Assembly: GCA_025526995.1 (NCBI GenBank)
Contig: JAHLKG010000008.1
Coordinates: forward strand, 744,001 to 808,000
Direction of reading: 5' to 3'
DNA length: 64,000 bases
Source of the DNA: Powellomyces hirtus
Lineage: Eukaryota > Chytridiomycota > Chytridiomycetes > Spizellomycetales > Powellomycetaceae
Part shown: positions 31,018 through 41,197 of the stretch, piece by piece
How the letters are laid out: each line of letters starts with the position of its first letter
Numbering within the stretch: position 1 is the stretch's first letter
Position numbers and translations under genes: made by a program
Notes under the pieces: generated by a model
Databases searched by the model: none
What the model saw: only the letters and a program-made list of their open reading frames with translations
Told to the model about the DNA's origin: nothing

Positions 31018-34000
31018 ATGTCAGGCCTAAATAGCAGAACATCCTCAGGCCTCAGGAACCTTGAAGACACCAACCTCATTAGTCCCGTTGTCTCGGGCAA
31101 CATGAAGGCATTCACTGCCAATAGCAAGATTACTGGATTCCAAAAGGTCGCTGCAGATACCATAGAGAACAAGCACGGTCCTTTGTTGGTTAACGATGTT
31201 ACATCCTCGGATCCAATCACTGTTACCAAAGAAGGGGAGGGCGTTGTGTCCCTGGGATTGGAGATTGACGACAAGTACCTATCGATAGATGAGGGTGCCC
31301 TGAACTACAAGCCGGATGTGTACGAGTTTCCTTTAACCCATGAATTAGAATCCAAAACTGTTGAACTAATCACTGCCGCACCATTCGCAGTTACAGAAGA
31401 AGGCCTCTCCCTGTTCCATGACGCCTCGTTGGAGATCAAGGAAGACGGAGATCTCTCGGTTGTAAAGGAAACATTACAAGCCCCTTTGGCCAGAGACGCC
31501 AACGGGATCAAACTGGTGCTTGACGAATCACTAAAGGTCCAACATGGAATGCTGGGACTGGATTACTCTGATCCATTGTTTATTGATTCTGAAAGTAAGT
31601 TAACACTCAATCACGATTCAACACTGCAGGTGAATGCCGAAGGGCAGCTCTCGGTTGTTTGTGAAACCTTGACGGAGCCAATCGTGCGGGGGGAGGATGG
31701 GTCGATTACTTTCAATTACGGCCGAGGCCTGAAACTGGAGGACGGAGAACTGGTGAGTAACACTGAGGATGTGCTGAAGCCCTTGGGGGCGCTTCACAAC
31801 GGCGGAATCTTTGACATGGGAATGGATGAATTGACCGAGTTGGGCTACGACGCATTGGCAGACCTTACAGATGAAGTACCTGATACAGACATCACTTTGC
31901 TGCGTTTGCGCACGAGTGATGACTTTACTCAGAAGAACACACTTGCATCGTTTGGAGGCAAGGCCCTGGCTATCAAGTCCAAAGGAAACAATAAGATTCC
32001 ATTCTACGGGGTCTTTGACGGGTTTAATGTTTCTAGTCGGCTGGAATACAATGACACGCTCTCTGAGCTGTCCGTCCCGCATGTAGAACTTAGTCAGAAT
32101 TTCAATCCCAATTCAAACGAGGCTGTAACGCAGTCATATGTAGCGCAGTATATTCAAAGTGGCTCGGCTATTGATGTAGCACCAGAAACCAATAATAGAC
32201 GGCTTCTCAATGTTCGCACTGATGCAACTTTACAAGTTGATGCCAACAACAATCTGTGTGTTAACGTTTCTCCTTTGGTTAATGGGTCATCTGTTAAGAT
32301 CGACGGGAATGGTAAGATAAGCGGTGGCTACATTTTCCAATCGGCAAATGGAGTGCGGCTTCGAGAGGGCACCAACAACGATGTCGTTTTGGCGCTTAAT
32401 GTCGAAGGGGCACTAGAGAAGGTCGGACTCAACACAATCAAGGAGAACATGACCTTTGAAAGTGGATTAAAAAGAACAGGGAACAGCGTGGCACTCGATT
32501 TACAAGGGAGCGAACACATCCAAGTGCAGGGAAACACCGTTTCGACAACGTTGAAGCCATACACCGCCGGCCAAAATGTTACAATCAGCAACAACACCAT
32601 CTCTGTAAACATTCCTGAAGAACAGGACTACAGCGCAGGAGCTGGTTTGAGCCTGATGGGCCGTACCTTTATCAATGATCTACGAATCAGCGCGGGGATG
32701 GGGATAACCGTAATGGGTAGCGCAGCTACCGGGTACATAATCTCAAGCCAAAATCTCAAGACCCAGGACGATGATGATGACGAGAAAAAGACTGATAACG
32801 AAGATGACACACTGAAAAACGAAAACAATGAAGTCGTGCAGTCGACAAGTCCTACAAGTCTAATCTTTCCGATACCGCTGATCCCAATCCCCCCGATCCC
32901 GCCCATTCTGCTGGTGCCGATCTTTCCTATTATTGGCGTCCTGCCTTCTCTACTTGGTTTCCTAGGAGGGTTTGCTGTAATATTTGGGTACCAGCGGGAA
33001 CGCAAGAAGAAGAAGAATCCGGACGGTACTGATCAAGTTGACGAGAATGGAAATCCAATCTACAATCTCGATGATGATGGAAACTACATCTGGTCCGAAG
33101 GATCCAATGTTGTTATTCACTCAGACAAGGATACTAGACGCACAACATTGATGTTCGACTCCTGGCCAGAGGACGTAAGGGTTGGGAGGTGGTGCTATGG
33201 AATGAACTTGGAAAAGACTTGGGAGTTTGAAGAGAAGATATCGAGGCCTTGGACCATTGAGACCGTTAGTTCTCTCGTTCAACCATTGGACACGCGTTTG
33301 CTCATTGCTGAGTCATCAGTCGCCAACCACGGCGGGCGACTCTATGGGGCAGAAATCGCTCTGGATGCTGTGGAAGCCAAAGTGTCTATTTTGGAAAGTA
33401 ACAGCCCAATAACCGTTGGGAAAGGACTGGTCAAGAACAGCAACATTATCTCAATTAACCCGTACCAATCAGAGACACTCTCTGCCATTGGTGACGTTAT
33501 TTTTGGGATGCAACGTCTATTCCCCTCCACGGTGTTCTTCAACGATAGTGAACCCTCGACAACCACCGTGGTCGGAGAAGCGTGGGGAAATGGAACGTAC
33601 ACAATTAGTAGTAGTCATACTGACAACGTTAACCGCTCACATAAGGCCTAATCATTCTATGGAGCGAGTTTGTGGTTTACCAATGTATACACGACTGCAG
33701 GTGTATCGAGTAGAACAACTGAAACCACAGCGGCGGGAGTTTCGTACAAGGGAGAATGGATTCAGATCCAGCTCCCCGCAGCCAAAAGCATCTCAGCCAC
33801 GAGACTTAGGTATCGCGACGGGGGCAACATTCTTGGGATGCCCCAGACCTTTGCAATCTTAGGTTCGACCGATGGGGCAACCTGGAATCTGTTGTATCAC
33901 CAGTCTACACCCGTCGGATGGAGCGATTCCAACCGTGATCCGAAATGGTTTACCTCGACGAACACTACAGCATACAATTTTCTCAGGTTCGTATGTCTCA

Positions 34001-37000
34001 CCAATGGAGGCAATTATGCATATTGTGGAGTCAGATTGGAGTTTTTCACTCCACTTGATTCCGTTACAATTAACAAACCTCTGTTTATTGGTAACGGTCT
34101 CACAGGATCCAATGCAACCTTTTCAAAGACAATAACTGCCGAGGCAGCTCCTACAATTGGAGCTCATCTTGTGAACAAGACCTTCACGGATGCTACGTAT
34201 GCAACCATTACAGCCTTGGGGGGGACTAACACTAATCTGACATCGCTTACAGCCAGGGTTACAAGTGCAGAAACCTCATTAACTGGGAAACAGGGGACAC
34301 TCAGTGTTTCTTCAGGTATCACTCTTTCCAACAATGTCCTTGGATACGACTCGGCTATAATCTCTACAAAGGCTTCAACTGACGCTTTGGCCACTAGAGT
34401 TACCAATGCTGAATCGTCTTTAGCGGGGAAGCAGGGGTTGCTCAGTGTCTCTTCAGGTATCACTCTTTCCAATAATGTTCTTGGCTATGATTCGGCTATA
34501 ATCTCTACAAAGGCTTCAACCGATGCTTTGGCCACTAGAGTTACCAATACTGAATCGTCCATAACAACACTCCAAACCGGGAAGCAAAACGCGCTCTCGG
34601 TCGCTGCAGGGATTACTTTAACCAATAGCGTTCTTGGCTATGATTCGGCCATCATAGCAACCAAAAGTTCAGTTGATGCTCTCGCGACATCGAAGCAGGA
34701 TGTGCTAACCGCTGGGACTGGACTTACCAAAACCGGAGCGACGCTATCAGTCAATGCTTCTCAGCCGCAGATAACTTCAGTTGGAACACTTACATCACTA
34801 GCGGTCAATGGCTACATCAATATAACCAACACTGGAAGCGTAGCGCTGTCTATAGCAGATAATGTATCCTTTGGACGATGCGGGTCTAACACGCAGTGGT
34901 TTTCAAACGCACAAACCGGAGATGCAATCATTCGAGCATCAGGCTCAAAAGTCATTAGGCTAGGGACAAATACAAATGCTTCAATCGTTGATATTTTCGA
35001 TGGAGGTATGGTTCTCAACAGTGGAAACCTTACGGTAGCCACTGCGCCGACTCTAGGTAACCATCTTGTAAACAAAACATATGTTGATGGATCATTTGCC
35101 TCCATAGGATCCTTGACTACTACAAACACTAATGTCACGAACCTCACGGGTCGAGTGGTCTCTCTGGAAAGCGGGGGTTCAACAAATAAAGAAATTACCG
35201 TCTGGAGTAAAATCAAGGGCAGTGATACAGTCCCCGTCCCTCTTCCTCCAGCAGGGGGAGCTGCCCTTACGGCAGGAACCTCTACTCCAACAACGTGGGA
35301 ATACTTGAATGGAACTTATACTTTAACGGCTTCAAGTATCTACTCGGCTGGATATGAAGCCTACAGAGGTTTCAAATCGGAACGGTTAACCGCTCCATGG
35401 GTCTCTGGAAACGGTACTTATAACTCGACAACTGGTGTATATACTACTTCAACAGCCTCTTGGATTGACTCAAATAGTACGTTCGTACCGGGCGAATGGA
35501 TTGCCGTAGATCTCCCCGCTGCTCGAACAGTTTCTGCAGTAACAATTTACCAAAGGCTTGGCGAACCTTCTCCATCAATGCCCTTGAGAATAGCGGTGCT
35601 AGTTGGACAATCAACCGGGACCATGACAGTGGCGGTCGACCAAGATAATATACCAGACGTCCCAAGTCATACGCTAAACTTTACCGCAGGCTCCTACAAG
35701 TACATAAGACTTGTGTGTCTCAGAACAAGAACACCTTTTACCTTCTGTCACTTTTCCTTTAGTCTCACAACAACCACCGCCGGGTTCCCCCTGGCCCTCG
35801 ATCACTCTGCAGTAAAGATTGCTTCCACTGAGGAGTCTACCTCTTCCACAACCGGTGCCCTCCAGGTAGCTGGAGGTGTTGGAATCGGTAAAAACTTGTT
35901 TGTAGGAAATGTCAACAATGTCGTGAAGAACGTTACAGCGGAAACCGGAGCCTTGCTTGCTGCATTTGGAACAACTACTGCACAGAGAATCCAATTCTAT
36001 GATGGGGACGCGGCAACTCTAGGTGCTCGCATTCACATGAATACTGGTAACGCATGTAGTATCACCACAGCAGGAAGTTCGCTAAATCTAAGTCCAGTTG
36101 TTTCAGTTGTAATAACGCCAACAGGAGAGTCCACCTCTTCCACAACCGGTGCCCTCCAGGTAGCTGGAGGCCTAAGCGTTCAGAAATCAATCAACATCGG
36201 AACAGGAACAATTCCCTGCGGAATAACGACTGAGGTCGGGGGGTCTACTCCTCTCATCAATGTTGGAGTTAACTTCCGCCACACCCCCGTTACGACAAGT
36301 GGAGCGGCTGCCCTCCGCATTGATGGAAGGGGGGTTGGGGCCAACGGTACACCTTTTTACTTTTTCACTCGACTGGCTGGTCAAAGCGAAATAGCAGTAG
36401 CAACCATAGACATGACTGGTAAATTGGCGCTTAATGGCGGGTTGTTGAATCTTACAAACACTGCTTCAACCGGAAATTTGATTCATTTCTCTTCGGCTGG
36501 AGTTCAAGCGCCGACATTTTCAACTCGGTCGACTGGAACCAAAATCGTCCTCTATCCACAAATTGCTGCAGACTATGTCGATTATGTGGTGGGGATGGAA
36601 GGGGGACACATATGGAATTCAGTGCCTAATACAAATAACACTTTAGGGTTCAAGTGGTATGGGGGCACTACTCAAATCGCTCGATTGGATGCAGTGGGGA
36701 ATCTTAGTCTCAATGGCTCCGTGGATTCAAAGGTACCAACATTTTTTATCGTCGACAACACCCAAATTACTACCTACCAGAATCTACCAGCCAACGTTGT
36801 AACCAAAATTCAAATGGTCACTACAACTAGATACAACAAAGGAGTTCAATCTGGTTGGAGGAACGGGACCTATGACTACGTTATACCAAAAACTGGTCTT
36901 TGGCAATTCCACGTTTCGATTGGATTGACCAACTTTATAGGGAATAACAATATAATGTTCTCCATCGACGTGAATGGAGAACTACCTCCAGACCGTATCT

Positions 37001-37188
37001 CCACTCAAGCAACCATTAATGCGCAGTTTCCAAACCAGTATTCCACCGTGCAAGGCACATTTCATTTGCTACTGAACGCGAATGATATAATTTCGTTAAA
37101 GTTCAACCCTACAATCGCTTGCTACACCGCTGGGTTGGATTGGAACTGCATATCGAAATTATCTGGTCAACTGATAGCAGCCTCTTAG
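31018..37188 (+). CDS. giant adenovirus-like fibre gene, interrupted by one in-frame TAA
   Basis: One reading frame of 2,057 codons is broken only by TAA at 33649-33651. Before it (877 codons): beta-spiral shaft-like repeats of the form LTLxxDSTLQVxxEGQLSVV (about 90-240 and again 400-590), an acidic patch, a Pro/Ile-rich hydrophobic segment (about 615-658) and the first strands of a discoidin-like domain. After it: the rest of that domain (GEWIQIQLPAAKSISATRL), three repeats of about 50 residues (LSVxxGITLxNxVLGYDSAII), a second discoidin-like domain (GEWIAVDLPAARTVSAVTI), two ESTSSTTGALQVAGG repeats known from phage and giant-virus fibres, and a C-terminal C1q/TNF-like head (about 36740-37188). 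No ATG follows the stop until about 33838, within the domain, so the second half is not a separate gene. Role: receptor attachment spike. Confidence 0.85.
33649..33651 (+). other. in-frame TAA splitting the fibre
   Basis: The codons before (AAC CGC TCA CAT AAG GCC) and after (TCA TTC TAT GGA GCG) keep the same frame. The stop falls inside the first discoidin-like domain; the second, intact copy at about 35230-35790 shows that residues on both sides belong together. Confidence 0.9.
34285..34710 (+). repeat. three tandem repeats in the fibre
   Basis: Copies begin near 34285, 34426 and 34580 (spacing 141 and about 153 nt), each encoding GKQxxLSVxxGITLxNxVLG followed by YDSAIIxTKxSxDALAT. Copies one and two are almost identical at DNA level, a sign of recent duplication. 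Confidence 0.85.
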
Positions 37189-37526
37189 TACTTCTCGTTG
37201 ATGTACGTGATCTCCAAATAATCATGGATCGTTAACTCTTTGCATTGATACCTAGCGAACACAAGGAGCTTCCGCCTTTCGCCGTCCTCTGTCTCCAAGT
37301 TTTGGAATGCTATGAATCCTTTACGGTTCTTCCAAAGCATCTTGCTTTTGTGCACGCTTTTGAACGAGCTACACAAAAGCAATTTGTGAAAGAGACCTCT
37401 ATTCTCGATAGTGGGCCTTACAATCCACATTGTATCCTCGCCATGAATTTCTCGGTACTCTACTGCAATCTTTACGAACTCGGCTTCCGTGTTACAGTCA
37501 ATTGTACGCGCGTTTGGCGGATTCAT
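37185..37526 (-). CDS. small viral protein, 113 residues, unknown
   Basis: From ATG 37526. Contains WIVRPTIENRGLFHKLLLC and a basic SVHKSKMLWKNRKGFIAF stretch, with alternating strands and helices of a small globular protein. It overlaps the fibre stop by 4 nt tail to tail, like other convergent pairs in the element. No family is recognised. Confidence 0.65.
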   Translation of the reverse strand: MNPPNARTIDCNTEAEFVKIAVEYREIHGEDTMWIVRPTIENRGLFHKLLLCSSFKSVHKSKMLWKNRKGFIAFQNLETEDGERRKLLVFARYQCKELTIHDYLEITYINEKY

Positions 37527-37809
37527 TGTTTTTTGTTATACTAAAGTAACAAGCTTATAACGTCCTAGGCAAGACGCGATAAACTGCCTCCAAGGAAGAA
37601 AAATGATCAGTACGGTTTGGCGACGCGTACACTAATTTGCACCGTGAGTTTTTGATTGGGAAGATTGATTGGATCTTAATCTTTCCGATACCAAGGGAGT
37701 TTCCATCACTGAGATGAGAAGCGGAACCATTGATTTGGCACTCTAATTTTTCTACCTCACTTATCCCACCGAATGACAGATGGAGCTACAATTTTGAACA
37801 CTATTGGAA
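37527..37809. promoter_or_regulatory. divergent intergenic region
   Basis: About 280 bp between the divergent 113-residue and response-regulator genes. It should hold both promoters; no clear TATA box was seen. Confidence 0.3.
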
Positions 37810-38493
37810 ATGAGTACTGAAAGCAAAAAAAGCTGCTTTAACTTGCTTCTGCAGCTCCAAGTGCGGAAGAAGGACTTGACCCCATCCACCAGTGAGGCAA
37901 AACAGATAATACAAGATTTCACCACCAACGTTGTGGAACTCGTTGAAGGCCTTCACACCAGTCTCTACGACTCGTCCGACCAGGATACGCGAACAAGCAA
38001 CAAAAACTCTTCCGAGAACACTGAACAGTTTCAAGTCGAGTTAGGCTGGACTATACCCAACCATGTGACCCCTGCGACACTTGAACCTTCGGCGGATACT
38101 CCCACCATCCACATCCTCTTTGCGGATGACGATGTCATTACACAACGAATGTTTGAGCGTTATTGGAAAAAGTACTCCCCTCGCGTTTCAGTGTCTACTG
38201 CATCAGATGGCGTCCAAGCCATTGCTCTATTTAAGAAACAACGCTTCTCCATTGCATTTACCGATATTGAAATGCCATTTAAGGATGGCCTTACTGTTGT
38301 TAGTGAAATACGGGCTTTCGAAAGAGAGACCTCTTCACCACCGGTACCCGTCATCGGCGTAAGTGGTTACTCTACGCGTTCGTACCAAGAAAAGGGTATG
38401 GCTTTGGGATTCACTGATTTTGTACAGAAGGGGGTAGGCTTCCAAATGAAGGATTGTCATACTTTAGTAGAGCGTTACTGCGGCGTCATCTAA
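37810..38493 (+). CDS. response-regulator receiver-domain protein (virus-encoded)
   Basis: 227 residues from ATG 37810. Residues about 1-95 form a helical then disordered lead. Residues about 99-225 are a REC domain with all key positions: acidic pocket FADDD (D106-D108), phospho-acceptor D152 in AFTDIEMPFKDG, switch residue S185 in VIGVSGYS, and K207 in DFVQKGV. In fungi, REC domains receive phosphate from hybrid histidine kinases through Ypd1-type carriers (the HOG stress pathway). No output domain follows, as in SSK1-like or decoy proteins. In an element this size the gene is unexpected. It may have been captured from the host, though it lacks introns and its codon use looks like the neighbouring viral genes. 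Confidence 0.9.
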   Translation: MSTESKKSCFNLLLQLQVRKKDLTPSTSEAKQIIQDFTTNVVELVEGLHTSLYDSSDQDTRTSNKNSSENTEQFQVELGWTIPNHVTPATLEPSADTPTIHILFADDDVITQRMFERYWKKYSPRVSVSTASDGVQAIALFKKQRFSIAFTDIEMPFKDGLTVVSEIRAFERETSSPPVPVIGVSGYSTRSYQEKGMALGFTDFVQKGVGFQMKDCHTLVERYCGVI

Positions 38494-38560
38494 ACGTCGG
38501 CGTTTGTTAAGCTTCAATGAACCGCGCTTGTAAATTTTTCAGTATTGTATAGGTAAAACA

Positions 38561-38908
38561 ATGTACTTTAACCGAGAGACATCTACATTTAAAGACAAGG
38601 CTTCTGTGGACGCTATTGTTAAAACTTTTGAAGACGACCCAGTGTTCTCCATTGTCCCTGAAAATGTCAGGAGGGAGATCCTAGATGCCTTCTACAAGGA
38701 CTTGGCAGAGAACCGCGTCGAAGAACTACTCCGCAAATCCAAGCCAAAGACTCCAAGGAAACGAAAGGCCGCCCCAAAGAAGGAGGATGAAGACTCCAAA
38801 AAGAAGGCAGCCCCAAAGAAGTCGTTTGATGTCCGCCGTGCAGCAACGAGGGAGAAGACAGAAGAGCCTGTTGCTGTCTTTGGCGACCAAACAGAAGACA
38901 AGGAATGA
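38561..38908 (+). CDS. small Lys-rich protein, 115 residues
   Basis: An ordered N-terminal half (FKDKASVDAIVKTFEDDPVF, then VRREILDAFYKDLAENRVE) is followed by a basic tail with repeated PKTPRKRKAAPKK and KKKAAPKKS, resembling linker-histone tails. Probably binds DNA; it may condense the genome. Starts 67 nt after the response regulator on the same strand. Confidence 0.65.
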   Translation: MYFNRETSTFKDKASVDAIVKTFEDDPVFSIVPENVRREILDAFYKDLAENRVEELLRKSKPKTPRKRKAAPKKEDEDSKKKAAPKKSFDVRRAATREKTEEPVAVFGDQTEDKE

Positions 38909-38962
38909 AAAGCATTATGTCTTATTGAAAAGTGTTTACATCGTTGAGGGATAACTATCCTA

Positions 38963-39376
38963 CTAGTGGAGAATCTTAATATCTTTAATAGGGTGACGGC
39001 ACAGGGGGCAGAACATGTCATCAAAGGCATCTAGTTCAAGCATGCATTTTCCGCATGTATGGTGACCACAAGCTAAGACGACAATGGTAAGTTGCTCATA
39101 TGTTTCGAAACATACAGGACAGTCCAACTCAGGTTTCTCCAATGATTGACTTTGTGCGATTTGTTGCACTCGAAGCCTGCCGAGCTGTTCTTCCAAATGC
39201 TCCGCGTTGCGTTGCTCGAGTTGTGCATCCTCTTCCAAGCGAGACGTGAGCCTGGCCAGACGGAGTCGATAGTGGCGGGCAAGTACTCGATAGTGTAGTC
39301 TTGCGCCCGACACGGTGAGCCTTTGAAGGGCAGCCTCTGCGAGCGGTGCAAATTGACGGTTGCGTTGAGCTGGCAT
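38963..39376 (-). CDS. RING-finger protein (putative E3 ubiquitin ligase)
   Basis: 137 residues from ATG 39376. An Arg/Leu-rich helical N-terminus (heptads, coiled coil about 25-75) leads to a C3HC4 RING near the C-terminus: LDCPVCFETYEQL, then LACGHHTCGKC, then MFCPLCRHP. RING proteins recruit ubiquitin-charged E2 enzymes. Viruses use them to remove host defence factors, but the target here is unknown. The frame stays open upstream to 39538 without an ATG through a repeat tract, so the shorter start is preferred. Confidence 0.85.
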   Translation of the reverse strand: MPAQRNRQFAPLAEAALQRLTVSGARLHYRVLARHYRLRLARLTSRLEEDAQLEQRNAEHLEEQLGRLRVQQIAQSQSLEKPELDCPVCFETYEQLTIVVLACGHHTCGKCMLELDAFDDMFCPLCRHPIKDIKILH

Positions 39377-39500
39377 TGTGTGACTGAGGAATTGGTTGGT
39401 GACTTGAGCTGATGGTTGGTGACTTGAGGAATTGGTTGGTGACTGCGCTGATGGTTGGTGATTGAGGAATTGGTTGTTGCCCGAGGAATTGGTTGGAGGG
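39377..39500 (-). repeat. tandem repeat upstream of the RING gene
   Basis: GAATTGGTTGGTGACT and GATGGTTGGTGACT units of about 20-30 nt alternate over some 100 nt, directly before the RING start codon. Read on the minus strand they would encode NQFLxHQPSAQ repeats, but there is no ATG. May be a promoter or leader array. Confidence 0.6.
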
Positions 39501-39604
39501 CAGTTTTGGCCTGCATTTTTCCGTTGGCTTTTATCCAAAAAAATTTCCCACTTCTATCGACAGAAAACCGCGCTTTTGGCGATTACCGGTTGCCTGGCCA
39601 TGAG

Positions 39605-39700
39605 TGTCCCACCAGTCGGGTTGCGCGGGAAGAGACAGTACGTCACTGTCCCACCTGTCGGCTTGCGCGGGAGGAGACAGTAGGTGACTGTCCCACCAGT
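39605..39700 (+). repeat. 42-bp tandem repeat at the inner edge of the right TIR
   Basis: About 2.3 copies with period 42, each starting TGTCCCACC and containing TTGCGCGGGA and GAGACAGTA. The left TIR has a single collapsed copy at the matching place, so the arms differ by a repeat expansion or loss here. Confidence 0.8.
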
Positions 39701-39787
39701 GAGCAGTGCCAAGTCGGCCATTTTGATCGATCAATGCAAAAGAGAAAACAGGGGAAAGAGCGGGGTGGACAGAATCCCCCCTCGAGT

Positions 39788-39943
39788 AAGCCCAGGAAAC
39801 CCAGTACCCAGGGGACAAAGAAAGCTGCAAGTCAGGCGGGTAAGAGTGGAAAAGAGAGTTGAGCACGTGTGAGAGAGAAAATTCTGAAAAAAGGAATCCT
39901 AGTATAAGAAGTTTATAAAATTTGTGTTGGGTTTCCTGGGTTT
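39788..39943 (-). repeat. inverted-repeat unit B (right TIR copy)
   Basis: Mirror of the unit at 17496-17650. Confidence 0.75.
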
Positions 39944-40224
39944 GGTAAGCGAGAAAGGAGTGGCTATGAGAAAGAAGGAATGCGTTGGACATTGGACACA
40001 CCGGTAGCCAAAACGCGTGAAAAAAACAAGACATATGCAGCTCTGAGAATCTCAAAGGGACAGGGGAGGATGCGGAGGCCAGGATGTGAAAGGCAGAGCT
40101 TAGAATCGAGTGGGGCACAAGGCTCCCATATTAGCAGTAGAGGGAGTGGTATGTAGGGAGAGTATGGAGGAATGGGTCAAGTTGGGTAACGTTGGGAAGG
40201 CTTATGGAGAGGGCATCGAGAGGC

Positions 40225-40381
40225 AACCCAAGAAACCCAGTACCCAAAAGGAATATTAATCTTGACAGAAGAGAGGCAAAGTGGAAAAAAGAAGTTGACA
40301 ACTTGTGAGTGAACAAAAAAATATGAAATACGATTTACAATATAAGTTTTTTATAGAATTTGGGTTGGGTTTCTTGGGTTT
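40225..40381 (-). repeat. inverted-repeat unit A (right TIR copy)
   Basis: Mirror of the unit at 17059-17214. Confidence 0.8.
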
Positions 40382-41145
40382 CTTTCGATGAATGGAAACA
40401 AATGGAACATGGGTATAAGGCGTTACCTCGATGGAGCCATGGAGGCATTTGTCAATGGAACCCAAGGTACCCAGGGTCTAGAGGAGGCAATGGATGAGAC
40501 AGGGGGATGGATGGGGCGGGAGGGGATAAGGGGTCAGCTGTTCAACTACAAGTGTATCAGCGACGACAGGAAGCTATCGATAGGCGGAAGAGGTGTGAAT
40601 AGAATCCTATTTAAGCAAAGTCGCAACTGGTGGTAGCCTCAGTACAGTGGAAGGGCGAGGAGGCTAAAGCGCCAAATAGGACAAGGAGCCAAGCGGCTCA
40701 CTTAGGACACATACATCAAGCTATGGGATGCGCTATAAACAATTCAGCGCTTCTACTTGGTCTAAGTAGAAGAATACAACTGGTGTCCGTTTGGATGCTG
40801 GGGCATAAACCCTTCTTTCCCAGGGGGGTTTTGCTGTTTTGGCGCAAAGTACGCACAGATGAGAGAGGGTGCTTACGTAATCAAAGTCGCGGGCTTTCGG
40901 ACAACGTGTGGCTTGGGCAAGGACAGACGCGTCGGTGGAAGGGAGGCCAAAAGGGAGCACACGGCAGCTAAGTGACCTTTAAGTACACACAGCTCCAAAA
41001 CGTCGCAAAGTGTTAACTGAACTTGTACTTAGGTCGCCAAAAGTGCCTTCTCATTGGCAAACCATGGCAAATGTACCAATGACCCTGGGCAAACCGTGCT
41101 AAATGTACCAGTGCCCAAAATAGGCACAAACCATCCAACTGTACC

Positions 41146-41197
41146 TGTCGCAGGCCACTGATCCAACTCACGTGAGTTGGATCAGTGGCCTGCGACA
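41146..41197. repeat. perfect 52-bp terminal palindrome, right
   Basis: Identical to 16242-16293. Its outermost bases are CA, followed directly by the TSD. Confidence 0.95.

Larger units (their letters stand above)
16242..41197. mobile_element. complete integrated Polinton-like virus / virophage-like element (24,956 bp)
   Basis: Defined by a 5-bp TSD, TG...CA termini, terminal inverted repeats of about 1.6 kb and a coherent viral gene set: DDE integrase with chromodomain, tyrosine recombinase, FtsK/HerA-like ATPase, candidate minor and major capsid proteins, TVpol-like polymerase, SF3 helicase and fibre. No gene inside shows introns, in contrast with the flanks. Neighbouring genes often overlap by 4-6 nt tail to tail. 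A maturation protease was not recognised. The combination of two unrelated integration enzymes is known from some PLVs and virophages. Insertion is into the coding region of a host gene. Confidence 0.95.
39577..41197 (-). repeat. right terminal inverted repeat
   Basis: Inverse complement of 16242-17808 with isolated substitutions and one indel region at the inner edge. It includes two inverted-repeat units (39788-39943 and 40225-40381), the subterminal GGTACA repeats and the terminal palindrome. Confidence 0.95.

Noticed and set aside
33670..37188. A separate 1,172-residue fibre gene
   Set aside because: Its apparent start is TTG in the middle of a discoidin-like domain, and the frame is the same as that of the upstream 877 codons. 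Better treated as one gene with an internal stop.
40630..40971. 113-codon frame in the right TIR, mirrored at 16468-16809
   Set aside because: Overlaps another open frame on the opposite strand, shows no motif and lies in subterminal repeat DNA.
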